A stretch of 62,658 nt of DNA from a bacterium (GCA_016125005.1 WGMQ01000052.1:1-62658); one strand, 5' to 3'; counted from the first letter of the stretch, positions 45,501 to 54,303 are shown. Notes: a model not told the origin generated them from the letters alone. Program-made: numbers and translations.

Positions 45501-46352
45501 GCGATGAAGCGCCTCCTCGGCCAACAGGCGCTCGAACGTGTCGCTGCTCTGGTCCGCCAGCGTCTGAAGTGCCGCGAGATCTTCCTGCGAGTACTTGTCG
45601 TGCTGGTAGCTCTGTATAGACAGAACGCCGACGTTGTTCCTGCCTTTACGGATGGGAACGTACATCAGCGAGGCGGAGAAGGCGTTCGGGTTGCCGAAGG
45701 TGACAAGGCCCAGTTCCTCGTCCAGCGCCTCGCTGTCGCGCCCCTTGAGGATCAGCTGTGCTCCCTCGCGCAGGACACGGCGCGACATGGGGCTGATGGG
45801 TGTCTCGGGTGAGGCGGAGGGGAACTCCTGCCGCACCCCGTCGATCGTGTCGATGTTGATGACGGAGAGCGCGCGGTCGCGTCCCTCGGGATAGAGATTC
45901 ACATGGCTGGCATCCCAGCCGAAGAGGCGGTCGGCCGCCTCGGTGATTGCAAGGCTGGCTTCTCGCGGTGTCCGGGCTGCGCTCAGCCTAAGAGCCAGCG
46001 CCGCAAACTCATCCTTGAGCTGAGCCTGACGCTCCGAGCCCCGCGGATCCCGCAGGATCATCAGGCCGATGCGGCGCTCACCCAGCATGAACACCTGATG
46101 GCCCACGTCGCAGTCAACCGGCCGCCCGTCCGGTCGGTTGAGCCTCATTCGCAGTGCGCCGTTGTTGCCTTGCCAGAGGCCGTTCTCGCTGTCCGCACCC
46201 GCGCAAAGGTCCGCCAGTGACAAGGTCGCCAACCGATCCCTCGTCACGCCCAGCAGGTGGCATGCTGCGTCGCTTGCATCGAGGATGGCTTCGCCACCCT
46301 GACGCTCCAAATCGATCAACAATGTCGCCTCACCACTGACAGCCTGCAACAT
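42552..46352 (-). CDS. Multi-sensor histidine kinase with PAS and GAF domains
   Basis: This 1266-residue kinase lacks obvious TM segments and is probably cytosolic. By eye the order is PAS (~1-105), GAF (~115-275), GAF (~285-450), PAS (~460-575) and PAS (~580-705, GYTREE). A coiled coil (~705-760) is followed by two more PAS/PAC units (~760-1010) and the kinase core. The phospho-acceptor is in VSGVAHEINNPNNF. N-box LIQNACQAL, G1 DGGRGISPEHL and G2 GGTGLGLSI mark the ATPase domain. The two GAF domains share VGLLSIQSYxHDxYxxEDL-type ends and look duplicated. It is co-translated with the NtrC-type regulator downstream. The signal is unknown; PAS/GAF domains suggest a redox, light or small-molecule input. 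Confidence 0.9.
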   Translation of the reverse strand: MLQAVSGEATLLIDLERQGGEAILDASDAACHLLGVTRDRLATLSLADLCAGADSENGLWQGNNGALRMRLNRPDGRPVDCDVGHQVFMLGERRIGLMILRDPRGSERQAQLKDEFAALALRLSAARTPREASLAITEAADRLFGWDASHVNLYPEGRDRALSVINIDTIDGVRQEFPSASPETPISPMSRRVLREGAQLILKGRDSEALDEELGLVTFGNPNAFSASLMYVPIRKGRNNVGVLSIQSYQHDKYSQEDLAALQTLADQSSDTFERLLAEEALHRQIQFTRKFAELGQQLNAVSTPEQVAEVILKVADDLFGWDACYVTLYDEEEDLIRWIIARDLVDGKRTNIGMDWRREPPGPFFREVLGRGAKLILRGSNEDRSQLRTIGDDARRSASLMFTPVRFGTRRVGLLSIQSYRHDAYTPEDLQTFQALADHCSGALTRSFAEDNLRRSEARLRLVTSQIPTVLWSVDRDLNLTLLLGEALADLGIDPSVYTGKPLRRLLEPDGAWESGEWMHERALLGHSGTFELTLGSRIFHSHVEPLQEADGTVIGCVNVAHDVTALRIAEEEMRKFKMAIEQAPGSVVIINAAGVVEYVNPAFERQTGYTREETVGRVRPFQSIGINSGDFYPELKRRLDEGLPYNGVVTAQRKNGNYYFEGKVITPLTDAQGNITHYVETGKDITEKLEGELARQRAHDELEKRVDERTEALSKANKQLLSEIKVRRNAEQELERSLSLLRATLESTTDGIMVVDLAGHLVSFNQKWLQMWSISFSLAEDLGVEQLHHLLANQLKDPSALADFKAPRSSAEAFQLLELLDGRIYECSSKASMIGGMSVGRVWCFRDITRRRRDEEALARSEQIYREAIENASGVPYRWDYKGKHYDFMGEGIRQLLGLEPNQATKQGIESMVMEYVILDPDFKGDIRAYRRSVREGKTPQYRVDLRMETITGEQKWVNDCSVPMRDPKTGEIVGTLGILQDITARKKAEEEARVQQERLIQSEKLVALGTLVSGVAHEINNPNNFIMLNTPLLHDAWTSIAPILEEYYEDHGDFIVGGLDFSEMRHEVPKLTQAILSGAQRIRTIVQELRDFARPNPNSAGEPVDVNSVVKSALILLQNVISNSTTRFSLDCNESLPAIMGNFQRLEQVVINLIQNACQALDHRDQPVAVRTWFDDSEGFVVIEVADGGRGISPEHLKQITDPFFTTKRDSGGTGLGLSISSNIVHNHGGLLEFSSTPGEGTIARAKFRSGQGTNPPIRRPIA

Positions 46353-46486
46353 CGGGGATTCTTGGACCTCATCTCTGACTAAGCACGGACTGTGATATGG
46401 ATCGAGGGGGCGTGCAAGCTAAAGCGCCACCTCTTGCACAGGATAGTTGGCATCCCAGATCGCTGGCGCCATTGGCCCTGTTTCCC

Positions 46487-46514
46487 TTGCCGTCCCGGCG
46501 CAGCAAACTAGGCT
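46487..46514 (+). promoter_or_regulatory. Candidate promoter of the uracil-DNA-glycosylase-like gene
   Basis: TTGCCG and TAGGCT are separated by 16 nt, the same spacing and a similar -10 box as the rpsN candidate. It ends 26 nt before the GTG start. This was assigned by eye. Confidence 0.35.
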
Positions 46515-46540
46515 GATGAAGACTTCCGCGGAGGCGCATC

Positions 46541-47347
46541 GTGGCACAGGAAAGTTCGGATCTCGCATCGCAGCGACGGCTCTTGCAGTCGCTCGGCTTC
46601 GGATTCATCGAGGTCCCCTTTGAGCCCCGCACGGACTCTCCGGCACAGGCCGCAGGCGCTCCCCAGCGGGTGCCTTCACCGCCCGCCGCCGCCGGGCCGA
46701 AGTCCCGCACGGCTCTCCCCCCGCGCACTGCGGTGCCGGTTGCGCCGACCAGTCCCGCAGCGGCCATCCCGGCTGACAAGGCGGGGCGACAGGCAGCCCT
46801 GATCGAGCACGAGACCTCCATGCGAGGCTGCGATCGCTGCAACCTCCAACTGGTGAGGGGGCAGGTGGTCCCCGGTGCCGGTCTGGTCGACTCCCGACTG
46901 TTTGTCATCGCCGAGGTGCCGCTGGCGGCGGACGACGCAGAAGGATCGTCGCTCAACGGCCCCATCGGTGAGATGACCCGCAAGATTTTCGCGGCGATGA
47001 AGCTCACGCCCGAGCAAGTTTACTTTACCACGGCGGTCAAGTGCCGCCCGCCGGAGGGACGGCCTCCCAGCACGATCGAGCGGCGCGCGTGCCAGCCATT
47101 CCTGGCGCGCCAACTGCAACTGGTGCAGCCCGAGGTCATCGTGACCTGCGGGTCGGAAGCACTCGCCGCGATTCTTCCTGCCAAGGCCGCTGATGGGCTC
47201 GACCGGGTCCGTGGCCGCTGGCTCGAGTGGCAGCGGATCCCCGTCATGCCGACGCTCTCGCTCGAGCTGATCCACGGGGATCAGTCACTCAAGCGCGTCG
47301 TCTGGGGGGATATGCAGGCTGTGATGAAGCAGTTGGGGATCGGGTAG
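46541..47347 (+). CDS. Divergent uracil-DNA-glycosylase family-4-like protein
   Basis: This 268-residue protein has a disordered Pro/Ala-rich N-terminus (~25-80) and a UDG-4-like domain (~85-268). Four cysteines (97, 100, 168, 184) match the Fe-S cluster ligands of family 4 (RGCDRC, VKCRPP, RRACQPF). YFTTAVKCRPPEGRPP is typical. However, the catalytic GE.PG..ED motif reads AEVPLAADD, and the C-terminal HPS-type loop appears replaced by TLSLELIHGD. It may be inactive, have altered base specificity, or bind DNA only. The GTG start has GGAGG 7 nt upstream. It is divergent from the giant kinase gene. Confidence 0.8.
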   Translation: MAQESSDLASQRRLLQSLGFGFIEVPFEPRTDSPAQAAGAPQRVPSPPAAAGPKSRTALPPRTAVPVAPTSPAAAIPADKAGRQAALIEHETSMRGCDRCNLQLVRGQVVPGAGLVDSRLFVIAEVPLAADDAEGSSLNGPIGEMTRKIFAAMKLTPEQVYFTTAVKCRPPEGRPPSTIERRACQPFLARQLQLVQPEVIVTCGSEALAAILPAKAADGLDRVRGRWLEWQRIPVMPTLSLELIHGDQSLKRVVWGDMQAVMKQLGIG

Positions 47348-48448
47348 TCAGCCCAGAACCTGACGGAAGATCCGCCGGGCATTATCACCCATGACCATCC
47401 GGATCTCCGTCGGGCTGAAGCCGCGCCGGGCAAGACCCTCGACCGCTGCCTGCCAGCAACTGGAGTTCTCCAGCCCCACGGTATGGGACCAGACCCCGTC
47501 GAAGTCGCTGCCGAGGCCCACGTGCTCGATGCCTGCCTGATCCACGGCGTGGACCACGTGGTCTAGCCAGGTATCCAGCGTTACCATGGATTTCGCGGGA
47601 AGCTGCTTCTGAAGCAGCGCGCTGCGCGCAGCACGGAACTCAGGATGCGCCCAACCCTGCTCGTACTGGCTGGCCATGTGGGCGATTTCCTGCTTGGATG
47701 CCTCCGCCGCGCGGTCCCAGGCCGGTTCCCAGCCGAGGCTGAGAAACTGGGGAACCACGACGATGCCAATCATGCCGCCGCAATCACCGATGGCTCGCAG
47801 GAGCTTGTCGCTGACGTTGCGGGGAGTGTCTGCAAGTGCGCGACAACCGGAGTGCGAGGCGATCACCGGCGCGGAACTCTCCGCGATGGCGTCAAGCGCG
47901 GTCCGCTCGGAGGTGTGGCTGATGTCGACGATCATCCCGAGCCGATTCATCTCGCGGATGACAGACTTGCCGAACTTGTCGAGCCCGCGATTCGGCTCGT
48001 GCGGATCAGTGCCGGAGCCGGCCCACGGCAGGTTCGTGGTCCAGGTCAGCGTCATGCCCCTGATTCCTAGCCGATGGAACGCACCCAGCAGGTCCAACTC
48101 GCCGCAGATGGGTGAACCGCCCTCCAGCCAGAGGAAGGAAGCGATGCGACCGGAGGCCGTGACCACATCGGCCTCTGCCATGCTGGTGGCCAGTGCCATC
48201 CTGTCGGAGTAGCGATCGAGCGTCCGATAGAAGGCCTCGATCATCCGGAGGGCGCGGGCTGTGCCGCGCTCAGCGGGCCAGTCTGCTTCCTTGATCCAGA
48301 TGGCGAAGACCTGCTCCGCCACGCCGCCACGCTCCATGCGCGGGAGGTTTGTCTGTGCCCACGGCGTCTCCTCGCCAATGTCCAGATCGTTCTCGAGGAC
48401 TCGTAGAAACAGGTCTGAATGCAGGTCGAAGGCCGGAATGACGCTCAA
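47348..48448 (-). CDS. Membrane dipeptidase-like (M19) peptidase
   Basis: This 366-residue zinc dipeptidase is related to renal dipeptidase, which cleaves a wide range of dipeptides including D-residue-containing ones. Metal-site and fold motifs are FDLHSDLF, GMTLTWTTNLPWAG, GMIVDISHTSE, VIASHSGCRALADTPRNV and VGLGSDFDG. There is no signal peptide, so it is cytosolic unlike the mammalian enzyme. The start is a TTG 6 nt beyond the recA stop, so translation may depend on re-initiation from recA; no good ribosome site is visible. Coupling to recA is unusual and has no obvious functional explanation. Confidence 0.88.
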   Translation of the reverse strand: MSVIPAFDLHSDLFLRVLENDLDIGEETPWAQTNLPRMERGGVAEQVFAIWIKEADWPAERGTARALRMIEAFYRTLDRYSDRMALATSMAEADVVTASGRIASFLWLEGGSPICGELDLLGAFHRLGIRGMTLTWTTNLPWAGSGTDPHEPNRGLDKFGKSVIREMNRLGMIVDISHTSERTALDAIAESSAPVIASHSGCRALADTPRNVSDKLLRAIGDCGGMIGIVVVPQFLSLGWEPAWDRAAEASKQEIAHMASQYEQGWAHPEFRAARSALLQKQLPAKSMVTLDTWLDHVVHAVDQAGIEHVGLGSDFDGVWSHTVGLENSSCWQAAVEGLARRGFSPTEIRMVMGDNARRIFRQVLG

Positions 48449-48454
48449 GGATCG

Positions 48455-49546
48455 TTAGCTTTTCTCGCTGTCTGCAGCGGAGGGAATCTCCACGTCCGGC
48501 TTGAGGGAGCAGGCGGCGCGGATGTCCGTCTCGATCGACTTGAGCAGGTCGCGATTCTGACGAAGCAGCTCGCGCACCTTCTCCCGCCCCTGACCGAGGC
48601 GCTCCCCCTTGTAGGAGAGCCATGACCCGCTCTTGTCCACGACCTTCATGATGACGCCAAGGTCAATCGCATCGCCCTCGCGGCTGATTCCTTCGCCGAA
48701 GAGGATGTCGAATTCTGCCTCGCGGAAAGGGGGTGCCACCTTGTTCTTCACGATGCGGGCGCGGACGCGGTTGCCGATGTCACCGCCGCCTTCCTTTGTC
48801 GCCGCGGCCGCGGAATCCTTGATGCCGGCGATGCGCCGCACGTCGACGCGGATGGAACAGTAGAACTTCAGCGCGCGACCGCCCGTCGTCGTCTCGGGGC
48901 TGCCGAACATTACGCCGATCTTCTCGCGAATCTGGTTGATGAAGATCACGATGCAACCTGACTGGGAAATGGCACCGGTCAGCTTACGCAGGGCCTGGCT
49001 CATAAGGCGCGCGTGGACACCGACGAAACTGTCGCCGATCTCGCCTTCGATTTCAGCGCGGGGGACCAGCGCCGCCACCGAGTCCACCACGATCACGTCC
49101 ACGCTGTTGGAGCGCACCAGCGTCTCGCAGATGTCCAGCGCCTGCTCGCCGTTGTCCGGCTGGCTGATCAGCAACTGGTCCAGGTTCACGCCGAGAGCCC
49201 GTGCATACTTCGGATCGAGGGCGTGCTCCGCATCGATGAACGCCGCGGTGCCGCCGTTCGCCTGGGCGTTGGCCACCACATGCAGCGCCAGCGTCGTCTT
49301 ACCGCTCGATTCCGGGCCGTAGATCTCGACCACGCGGCCGCGCGGAAAGCCCCAGATCCCCAGCGCCCGGTCGAGCGAGATCGATCCGCTCGACACGACG
49401 GCCAGCTCGGGAAGGGCGCGGTCGCCAAAGCGCATGATCACGCCGTCGCCGTGGCTCTTACGGATCTGGGAAAGCGCCAGTTCCAGGTTACGGGTCTTCT
49501 CGTCGTTGCGGGTGCGCTCTTCCGACTGCTTGGGGGCTGCGGCCAT
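48455..49546 (-). CDS. recA: DNA recombinase RecA
   Basis: This 363-residue ATP-dependent strand-exchange protein drives homologous recombination and SOS induction. Walker A is [13 protein letters not shown], Walker [15 protein letters not shown], and loop L2 lies in the [19 protein letters not shown] region. [12 protein letters not shown] is invariant in RecA. The C-terminal domain ends with an acidic tail (PSAADSEKS). The ATG at 49546 has GAGG upstream; the longer frame further upstream overlaps the TPR gene on the other strand and is spurious. A TTGACA element lies upstream, but no LexA-type box was seen. Confidence 0.98.
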   Translation of the reverse strand: MAAAPKQSEERTRNDEKTRNLELALSQIRKSHGDGVIMRFGDRALPELAVVSSGSISLDRALGIWGFPRGRVVEIYGPESSGKTTLALHVVANAQANGGTAAFIDAEHALDPKYARALGVNLDQLLISQPDNGEQALDICETLVRSNSVDVIVVDSVAALVPRAEIEGEIGDSFVGVHARLMSQALRKLTGAISQSGCIVIFINQIREKIGVMFGSPETTTGGRALKFYCSIRVDVRRIAGIKDSAAAATKEGGGDIGNRVRARIVKNKVAPPFREAEFDILFGEGISREGDAIDLGVIMKVVDKSGSWLSYKGERLGQGREKVRELLRQNRDLLKSIETDIRAACSLKPDVEIPSAADSEKS

Positions 49547-49591
49547 GATGGAATCCTCAAATGGGGAAAGCGTTGTAGTGACTTCGGCGAG

Positions 49592-49618
49592 GCTTAACAG
49601 GAGCCTTTGCGGTGTCAA
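49592..49618 (-). promoter_or_regulatory. Candidate recA promoter
   Basis: On the minus strand TTGACA is followed after 15 nt by TTAAGC. The -35 box is perfect but the -10 box is weak. It ends about 45 nt before the recA start codon. Confidence 0.3.
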
Positions 49619-49747
49619 GGAGGATGGTGAATAAAAAGCGAAATGACTCTTTCCGTGGGTCGATCCAAGCAAAGGTCCTTGCCAAGGGCCGAGCGGTCGG
49701 AGAGCCTTCCCAACGCCCGTTTCAGCGGGCCGAAAGGCATGCCCTGA

Positions 49748-51721
49748 ATGTCTGATTGGCAGGACAACATCGGCGAGGCTGAAGCCCTGTACGAGAAGGG
49801 TTTGCGCCTTCTGGAGCAAGGGCGGCTGCACAGTGCCGGTGAGTGTTTTGCACGCGCTGTTGAACTCGCTCCCCGTCTTCCCGATGCGCGCTTCCAACTC
49901 GCCTCCTACCATCTCCAGACCGGCAAGCTCGACGACGCGGTGGGGGAGTTGCGCGAGGCGCTTCGCTTGGAGCCCGACAATCCCGACGCGGCCATGTTGC
50001 TGGGCGAAGTGTTCCTTCAGCTGGGCAAGATGGCGATGTCGGTCACCATCCTGAAGGACATGCTGCGGCATCACCCCTATCACGCCGAGGCCCATGCGCT
50101 CCTTGGCCGCGCCTACCAGAGCGACGATCGGGAAGGCGAGGCCATCGAGGCGTTCGAGCGCTCCATCGAGTTGGATTCCTCCTGCGCTGACGGCTGGCTC
50201 GGTCTTGCCAAGTGTGAGTTTGACGGCGAGCGTTACGACAAATGCCTCGAGTACCTGGACAAAGCGGTGGGCGCCGACCCGACGGGCTCCGCACCCTGGC
50301 TTTATCGCGGTGTGGCTCTGGCCGAATCTGGGCGCCATGAGGAGGCGGAGGCGGCATTCTTCGAGTGCATCGAGCGCGAGCCAGATGAACCCGTGGCCTA
50401 CTTCAATCTCGGAAAGCTTTACCGTGATCAGGAGCGCGAGGAGGAGTCCATCCGCGCCTACGGCAAGGCACTCGAGGTGGCTCCCGATTACCTGTACGCT
50501 GCGCTGGCGTTGGGCTCGCTTCACTTCGATCGCGAAGAGTTCGCCGAATCGCTCCGCGTGCTGGAGGGGATGGCAGAGTACGTGCCGGACGACAGCGCGC
50601 TCCAGAGTGCCATCGCCACAACCCACCATGCGCTCGGTGACTACGAGGCCGCAGTGCAGCACTATCAGCGGGCCATTCGCAGCGAGTCTGACAACCCAGC
50701 GACGCACTGCGGACTGGCCGCTGCGCTGCTCGTCCTTGATCGCTACCGTCAGGCAGCCCGCGCTGCTTCCGAGGCCATCGCCCTCGATCCCGAGGACGGT
50801 CGCGCCCACCTTTATCTGGCGCGCGCGCTGGACCTGCAAGGGAAGGGCGCCGACGCGGTCGAGCACTATCGGAAAGCGATCGAGTTCGATCCTGAGTCTT
50901 CCGAGGCCGCCGTTGACTACGCGCGCATGTTGCGCCGCGACCACAAGCCGCGCGAAGCGGTGCTGTTCTTTCAAGTGGCGCTCAAGCGCGAGCCCGACCA
51001 TCCCGCCGTCCTCGTCGAACTGGCGGAAGTCCACCGTGAGTTGGAGAACTTTGGCGAGGCGCTGGAGTGCTACCGCGCAGTCCTGACCTTCGAGCCGGGA
51101 AACGTGAAGGCGCTTCTTCAGTCCGCGATTTGCCTCTCCCGTGCCGGTGACGCGGTCGCCGCACGCCATACGCTGGAAAAGGCAGTCGCGCAATCCCCCG
51201 ACAACGTCGACCTGCTCTATCACCTCGGCGTCATGAACTGGGTTGCCCGCGATTTCCCGGCGTCCCGCCAGGCGCTGGAACGTGGTCTCGCCATTGACCC
51301 ACGGCATCCGGCCCTGTGGGCGGCGCGTGCCGAGATGGAGTCCACCGCACGGCGCCACGATGCAGCCCTTGCCGCCTATCGCGAGTTGATCGACATCCAG
51401 CCCGCCAACGGGCGCGTTCTTCTGGCGCTGGTTCGCACGGCCATCATCGCCGGGCGGCTTCCCGTTGCCCTGACCGAGCTTCGCCGTGCCCTCGCCCAGC
51501 GACCGGAAACTCCGGCGGGACAACTCGCGGCGTTCTTCTTCGCCATGATGGGTCTCCGACCGGGAAAGTCCCTCTACCACTTCCGCCGCCTCTCCCATGA
51601 CGACGTGCTGAGTGCGTCCCTGTGCCAATTCCTCGGCCGCATCACCCAGGTATTGCTGGTTGGAATTGCGGCGCTCTGCCTCGTCGCCGCGCTGTTGGTC
51701 GCCATTGGGCAGCCTGCGTGA
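49748..51721 (+). CDS. TPR-repeat protein with C-terminal membrane anchor
   Basis: This 657-residue protein has about 16-17 tandem tetratricopeptide repeats from residue ~8 to ~600, each with the A/G and F/Y positions of a TPR (for example [29 protein letters not shown]). A single C-terminal TM helix (about 630-653, [19 protein letters not shown]) suggests that the superhelix faces the cytosol, tail-anchored. It would serve as a scaffold for protein complexes. Its stop overlaps the GTG of the next gene (GTGA), which begins a three-gene coupled unit. No enzymatic motif is present. Confidence 0.88.
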   Translation: MSDWQDNIGEAEALYEKGLRLLEQGRLHSAGECFARAVELAPRLPDARFQLASYHLQTGKLDDAVGELREALRLEPDNPDAAMLLGEVFLQLGKMAMSVTILKDMLRHHPYHAEAHALLGRAYQSDDREGEAIEAFERSIELDSSCADGWLGLAKCEFDGERYDKCLEYLDKAVGADPTGSAPWLYRGVALAESGRHEEAEAAFFECIEREPDEPVAYFNLGKLYRDQEREEESIRAYGKALEVAPDYLYAALALGSLHFDREEFAESLRVLEGMAEYVPDDSALQSAIATTHHALGDYEAAVQHYQRAIRSESDNPATHCGLAAALLVLDRYRQAARAASEAIALDPEDGRAHLYLARALDLQGKGADAVEHYRKAIEFDPESSEAAVDYARMLRRDHKPREAVLFFQVALKREPDHPAVLVELAEVHRELENFGEALECYRAVLTFEPGNVKALLQSAICLSRAGDAVAARHTLEKAVAQSPDNVDLLYHLGVMNWVARDFPASRQALERGLAIDPRHPALWAARAEMESTARRHDAALAAYRELIDIQPANGRVLLALVRTAIIAGRLPVALTELRRALAQRPETPAGQLAAFFFAMMGLRPGKSLYHFRRLSHDDVLSASLCQFLGRITQVLLVGIAALCLVAALLVAIGQPA

Positions 51722-52056
51722 CCGCCCCCCGCGAGCGGGTCTGCGACCAGTGCGGTCGCTGGATCGACAAGGGGGAAATCCTCTACGAGATGCGCATTTC
51801 GCTGGTTGCGGAGCCCGGCCCGGTGATCGACTTGGAACTTCCGCCTGCCGATGCGGACCTTCGTCGCGAGATGGAAGCCCTGATCGCGCGCATGGAAGCC
51901 ATGTCGGACGAGGCCCGGCAGGAGGCCAGCGACCAGGTCTTTGAAGAATACAGCTTGGTTTTGTGTCCCGATTGTCGGCAACTGGTGCACCACCAGATCA
52001 AGCGGCGCCGCGCCCTGTTCGGCCCCGATCCTGAAGACCAGGAGAACTCCCGATGA
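51718..52056 (+). CDS. Small zinc-ribbon-like protein
   Basis: This 112-residue protein begins at a GTG overlapping the TPR stop. It carries [18 protein letters not shown] near the N-terminus and [14 protein letters not shown] near the C-terminus, giving two CxxC pairs that can hold one zinc. Between them is an acidic helical segment ([27 protein letters not shown]). It has no signal peptide or TM helix. The pattern recalls zinc-ribbon partners in protein-quality or transcription complexes, but no function can be assigned. The next gene overlaps its stop (ATGA). Confidence 0.78.
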   Translation: MTAPRERVCDQCGRWIDKGEILYEMRISLVAEPGPVIDLELPPADADLRREMEALIARMEAMSDEARQEASDQVFEEYSLVLCPDCRQLVHHQIKRRRALFGPDPEDQENSR

Positions 52057-52256
52057 CGTCCCTCGCCATCATCCAAACGATCAACCGCTTCGCCAAGGGC
52101 GACATGGTCACGGCCATCGGTCTGTCCGTTCTGGTGCTGGCCATCGGAGCGGGGATCACCGCCAAGATGGACAACAAGATCGGAATCGGACTCATGCTCG
52201 CGGGGCTGGTATTTGGCCTGTACGTTCTCAAGGTAAACGGCATATTCAACCTCTGA
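52053..52256 (+). CDS. Small two-helix membrane protein
   Basis: This 67-residue protein has two predicted TM helices (about residues 18-37 and 44-62) joined by a short AKMDNKIG loop, with FAKGD at the first helix entry. It is the last of three coupled genes (ATGA overlap with the zinc-ribbon gene). It is not recognised. Its fixed coupling suggests it helps anchor or regulate the TPR scaffold. Confidence 0.7.
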   Translation: MTSLAIIQTINRFAKGDMVTAIGLSVLVLAIGAGITAKMDNKIGIGLMLAGLVFGLYVLKVNGIFNL

Positions 52257-52607
52257 TCGCCCCGAGTCCGCAGGGCGGCGCTCCCGCATAACCGGCGGAG
52301 GAAGTCCCCCCGTGAGCCCTCAGAAGCCGTGCAAATGCCACTTGGTGAGCAATTTTTTATCAACTGCACGCAGTGCTCCATGATCCGATTTCGCGCAGCA
52401 TGGTGCGTGTAAATAGTCTTTAATCAGTATTTTGTATCGACCTCCGGGCGTGTGTGGGTGAGATCACTCCTCGCGAGATGAGATCGGGGGGACGACCCGC
52501 GGTGGTCCGGAATGCAATCATCCCTTGCATGGGGTCTGGGGTTGGAGCACAACAGAACCAGTCGGGTGCGCAGTCGAAACCCCGCCTGTACTCAAGGATA
52601 CTGATCA
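52257..52607. other. Intergenic region between the TPR operon and psd
   Basis: These 351 bp contain no gene. A run AATTTTTTATC near 52350 may end the upstream operon, but the preceding stem is weak. An AT-rich stretch around 52410-52440 (TCTTTAATCAGTATTTTG) probably holds the psd promoter, without clear boxes. TGCAA / TTGCA arms occur near 52514-52530. Confidence 0.4.
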
Positions 52608-53318
52608 ATGATGGAACCGCTTCTCGGTTTCGCCCGCCCTGCTTGGAAGTTCTTCCTCCCGCTCGCTGCCCTCGCGATTCTTCTCGGTATCTTCGTCTCT
52701 CCCTGGCTCGCCATCGTGCCTGCGATCCTGGCGGGGTACGTGCTGTATTTCTTCCGCGATCCCTCCCGCAAGACACCGGGAATCCCCAACTCGATCTGTT
52801 CGCCCGCTGACGGCAAGGTCGTGTCGGTGGTCGAGGTCCCCTGCGATGACATGCCGGAAGGCCGCGCCCTCCGGGTCGCCATCTTCCTCAATATCTTCAA
52901 CGTCCACGTCCAGCGCATCCCCGTCAGTGGCCAGATCTACCGGGTCGACCGCCGCCCGGGCAAGTACATGAACGCGCTGAACGAGAAGTGCTCCGAAGAG
53001 AACGAAGCGGTGACCATCTGGATTCGTTCCCTCTATGGAGCCGTCGGTGTGCGCCAGATCGCCGGTGCCATCGCCCGCCGCATCGTTTGCGGCATCGAGC
53101 GTGACGACCGGGTTGTCCGCGGCGATCGCTACGGCCTGATCCAGTTCGGCTCCCGCGTGGAACTGTTCCTCCCGCTGACCGCCAACGTGAAGGTCACCCC
53201 CGGCCAGAAGGTGGTCGGTGGCGAGACCTGCCTCGCGGTGCTGTTCGAGGAAGAAGTCCGCAAGGGCCTGTCCCGCGACGCGGTCCAGCGTGACCCCACG
53301 CTTCAAGCGGCCGGCTAA
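52608..53318 (+). CDS. psd: Phosphatidylserine decarboxylase proenzyme (short type)
   Basis: This 236-residue membrane-associated proenzyme makes phosphatidylethanolamine from phosphatidylserine. Residues ~12-48 are hydrophobic. FFRDPSR, CSPADGKVV and LNIFNVHVQRIP are typical of the family. Autocleavage between Gly181 and Ser182 in GLIQFGSRVELFLP would create the pyruvoyl cofactor. The length and GSR motif fit the short, archaeal-type subgroup rather than the LGST-type E. coli enzyme. The pssA gene starts one base after its stop, so the two catalyse successive steps from one transcript. Confidence 0.92.
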   Translation: MMEPLLGFARPAWKFFLPLAALAILLGIFVSPWLAIVPAILAGYVLYFFRDPSRKTPGIPNSICSPADGKVVSVVEVPCDDMPEGRALRVAIFLNIFNVHVQRIPVSGQIYRVDRRPGKYMNALNEKCSEENEAVTIWIRSLYGAVGVRQIAGAIARRIVCGIERDDRVVRGDRYGLIQFGSRVELFLPLTANVKVTPGQKVVGGETCLAVLFEEEVRKGLSRDAVQRDPTLQAAG

Positions 53319-53319
53319 C

Positions 53320-54219
53320 GTGACACCCCCTCCCGTCGCCAGGTCTCGGTCACTTGCGCGCGGGCGCGGGCGCAGCCCGGAAGCCTCTTCCAAGCGCCGT
53401 TTCCTCCGCGATCCCGGCTTTCCGGAAGGCTCCCTTTACCTCCTGCCAAACCTTTTCACGGCGACGAGCCTCTTCCTCGCCCTGTTTGCCCTCGTGAAGA
53501 TCGCCGAGGGCCAGTTCGTCATGGCCTGCTGGCTGATCCTTGGCGCGGCCATCTGCGACGCGATTGACGGTCCCGTGGCCCGCCTCACCCACACTTCCTC
53601 CTCGTTCGGGGTGCAGTTCGATTCGCTGGCCGATCTGGTGGCCTTCGGCGTGGCACCGGCCTTTCTGATGTATCAGAACCTGCGGGGTTTCGATCCGACC
53701 ATGCTTCCCGGCTATGCGCCGCGGCTGGCGCTGGGAGCCTGCGCGCTGTTCGCGATCTTCTCGGCGGTGCGCCTGGCGCGATTCAACATTCAGGCGGGCA
53801 CCGTGGAACGGCGCTTTTTCCAGGGGCTCCCGACCCCAGGCGCCGCTGGCACCGTGGTGGCGGCCTACCTGTTCATCGAATGGTTCACCAAGCTGCCGTT
53901 CGTGGCTGAGTACGAAATCACGCGCATCCTCCACCGGTCGGTGCTGCTGCTGATGCTGGCGCTGTCGGTCCTGATGGTGAGTGAGATCCCCTTCCCGAAG
54001 CTGAAGAACCTGATCGCCCTTTCGCGCAAGCCCTTCAACAGCCTGATCATCGTGATGTTCACGGCGTGCTTGTTGATCGTCTTCCAGGATGCGTTGCCGC
54101 TCTTCCTGTTCGGTGGCTTTGTTGTCTATCTGGCTGGCTCGGTGCTCATGGCGCGAAGGAACCTGCGCGCCATGAGGCTTGCGGCAAGTTTGGAAGCGGA
54201 GCAATCGCCGGTCGAGTGA
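53320..54219 (+). CDS. pssA: CDP-diacylglycerol-serine O-phosphatidyltransferase
   Basis: This 299-residue integral membrane enzyme makes phosphatidylserine from CDP-diacylglycerol and serine. The CDP-alcohol phosphotransferase signature is complete: CDAIDGPVARLTHTSSSFGVQFDSLADLVAFGVAP (DGxxAR...GxxxDxxxD). About eight TM segments are visible, with a basic Arg-rich N-terminus (residues ~1-35). The start is a GTG one base after the psd stop; a longer frame lies inside psd and was rejected. Order psd-pssA is common, and together they supply phosphatidylethanolamine. Confidence 0.92.
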   Translation: MTPPPVARSRSLARGRGRSPEASSKRRFLRDPGFPEGSLYLLPNLFTATSLFLALFALVKIAEGQFVMACWLILGAAICDAIDGPVARLTHTSSSFGVQFDSLADLVAFGVAPAFLMYQNLRGFDPTMLPGYAPRLALGACALFAIFSAVRLARFNIQAGTVERRFFQGLPTPGAAGTVVAAYLFIEWFTKLPFVAEYEITRILHRSVLLLMLALSVLMVSEIPFPKLKNLIALSRKPFNSLIIVMFTACLLIVFQDALPLFLFGGFVVYLAGSVLMARRNLRAMRLAASLEAEQSPVE

Positions 54220-54239
54220 CGCTTCCCCTCGATCACTGA

Positions 54240-54288
54240 CACAAAACGAAGCGCCGCCCCCTGATCGGAGGCGGCGCTTCGTTTTGTG
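54240..54288. terminator. Very long bidirectional terminator
   Basis: Arms ACAAAACGAAGCGCCGCC and GGCGGCGCTTCGTTTTGT (plus one further C-G pair) form a perfect 19-bp stem around a CCCTGATCGGA-type loop. The AAAA/TTTT ends supply a U-tract on both strands for the convergent pssA and helicase genes. Confidence 0.93.
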
Positions 54289-54303
54289 ACTGGCTGTGGG
54301 TAC

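Noticed and set aside
49547..51628. Long minus-strand extension in frame with recA
   Set aside because: It is opposite the TPR gene and lacks RecA similarity; recA has a good ATG and ribosome site at 49546.
52290..52320. GGAGGAAGTCCCC resembling the P4 region of RNase P RNA
   Set aside because: The other conserved RNase P blocks are missing on both sides.
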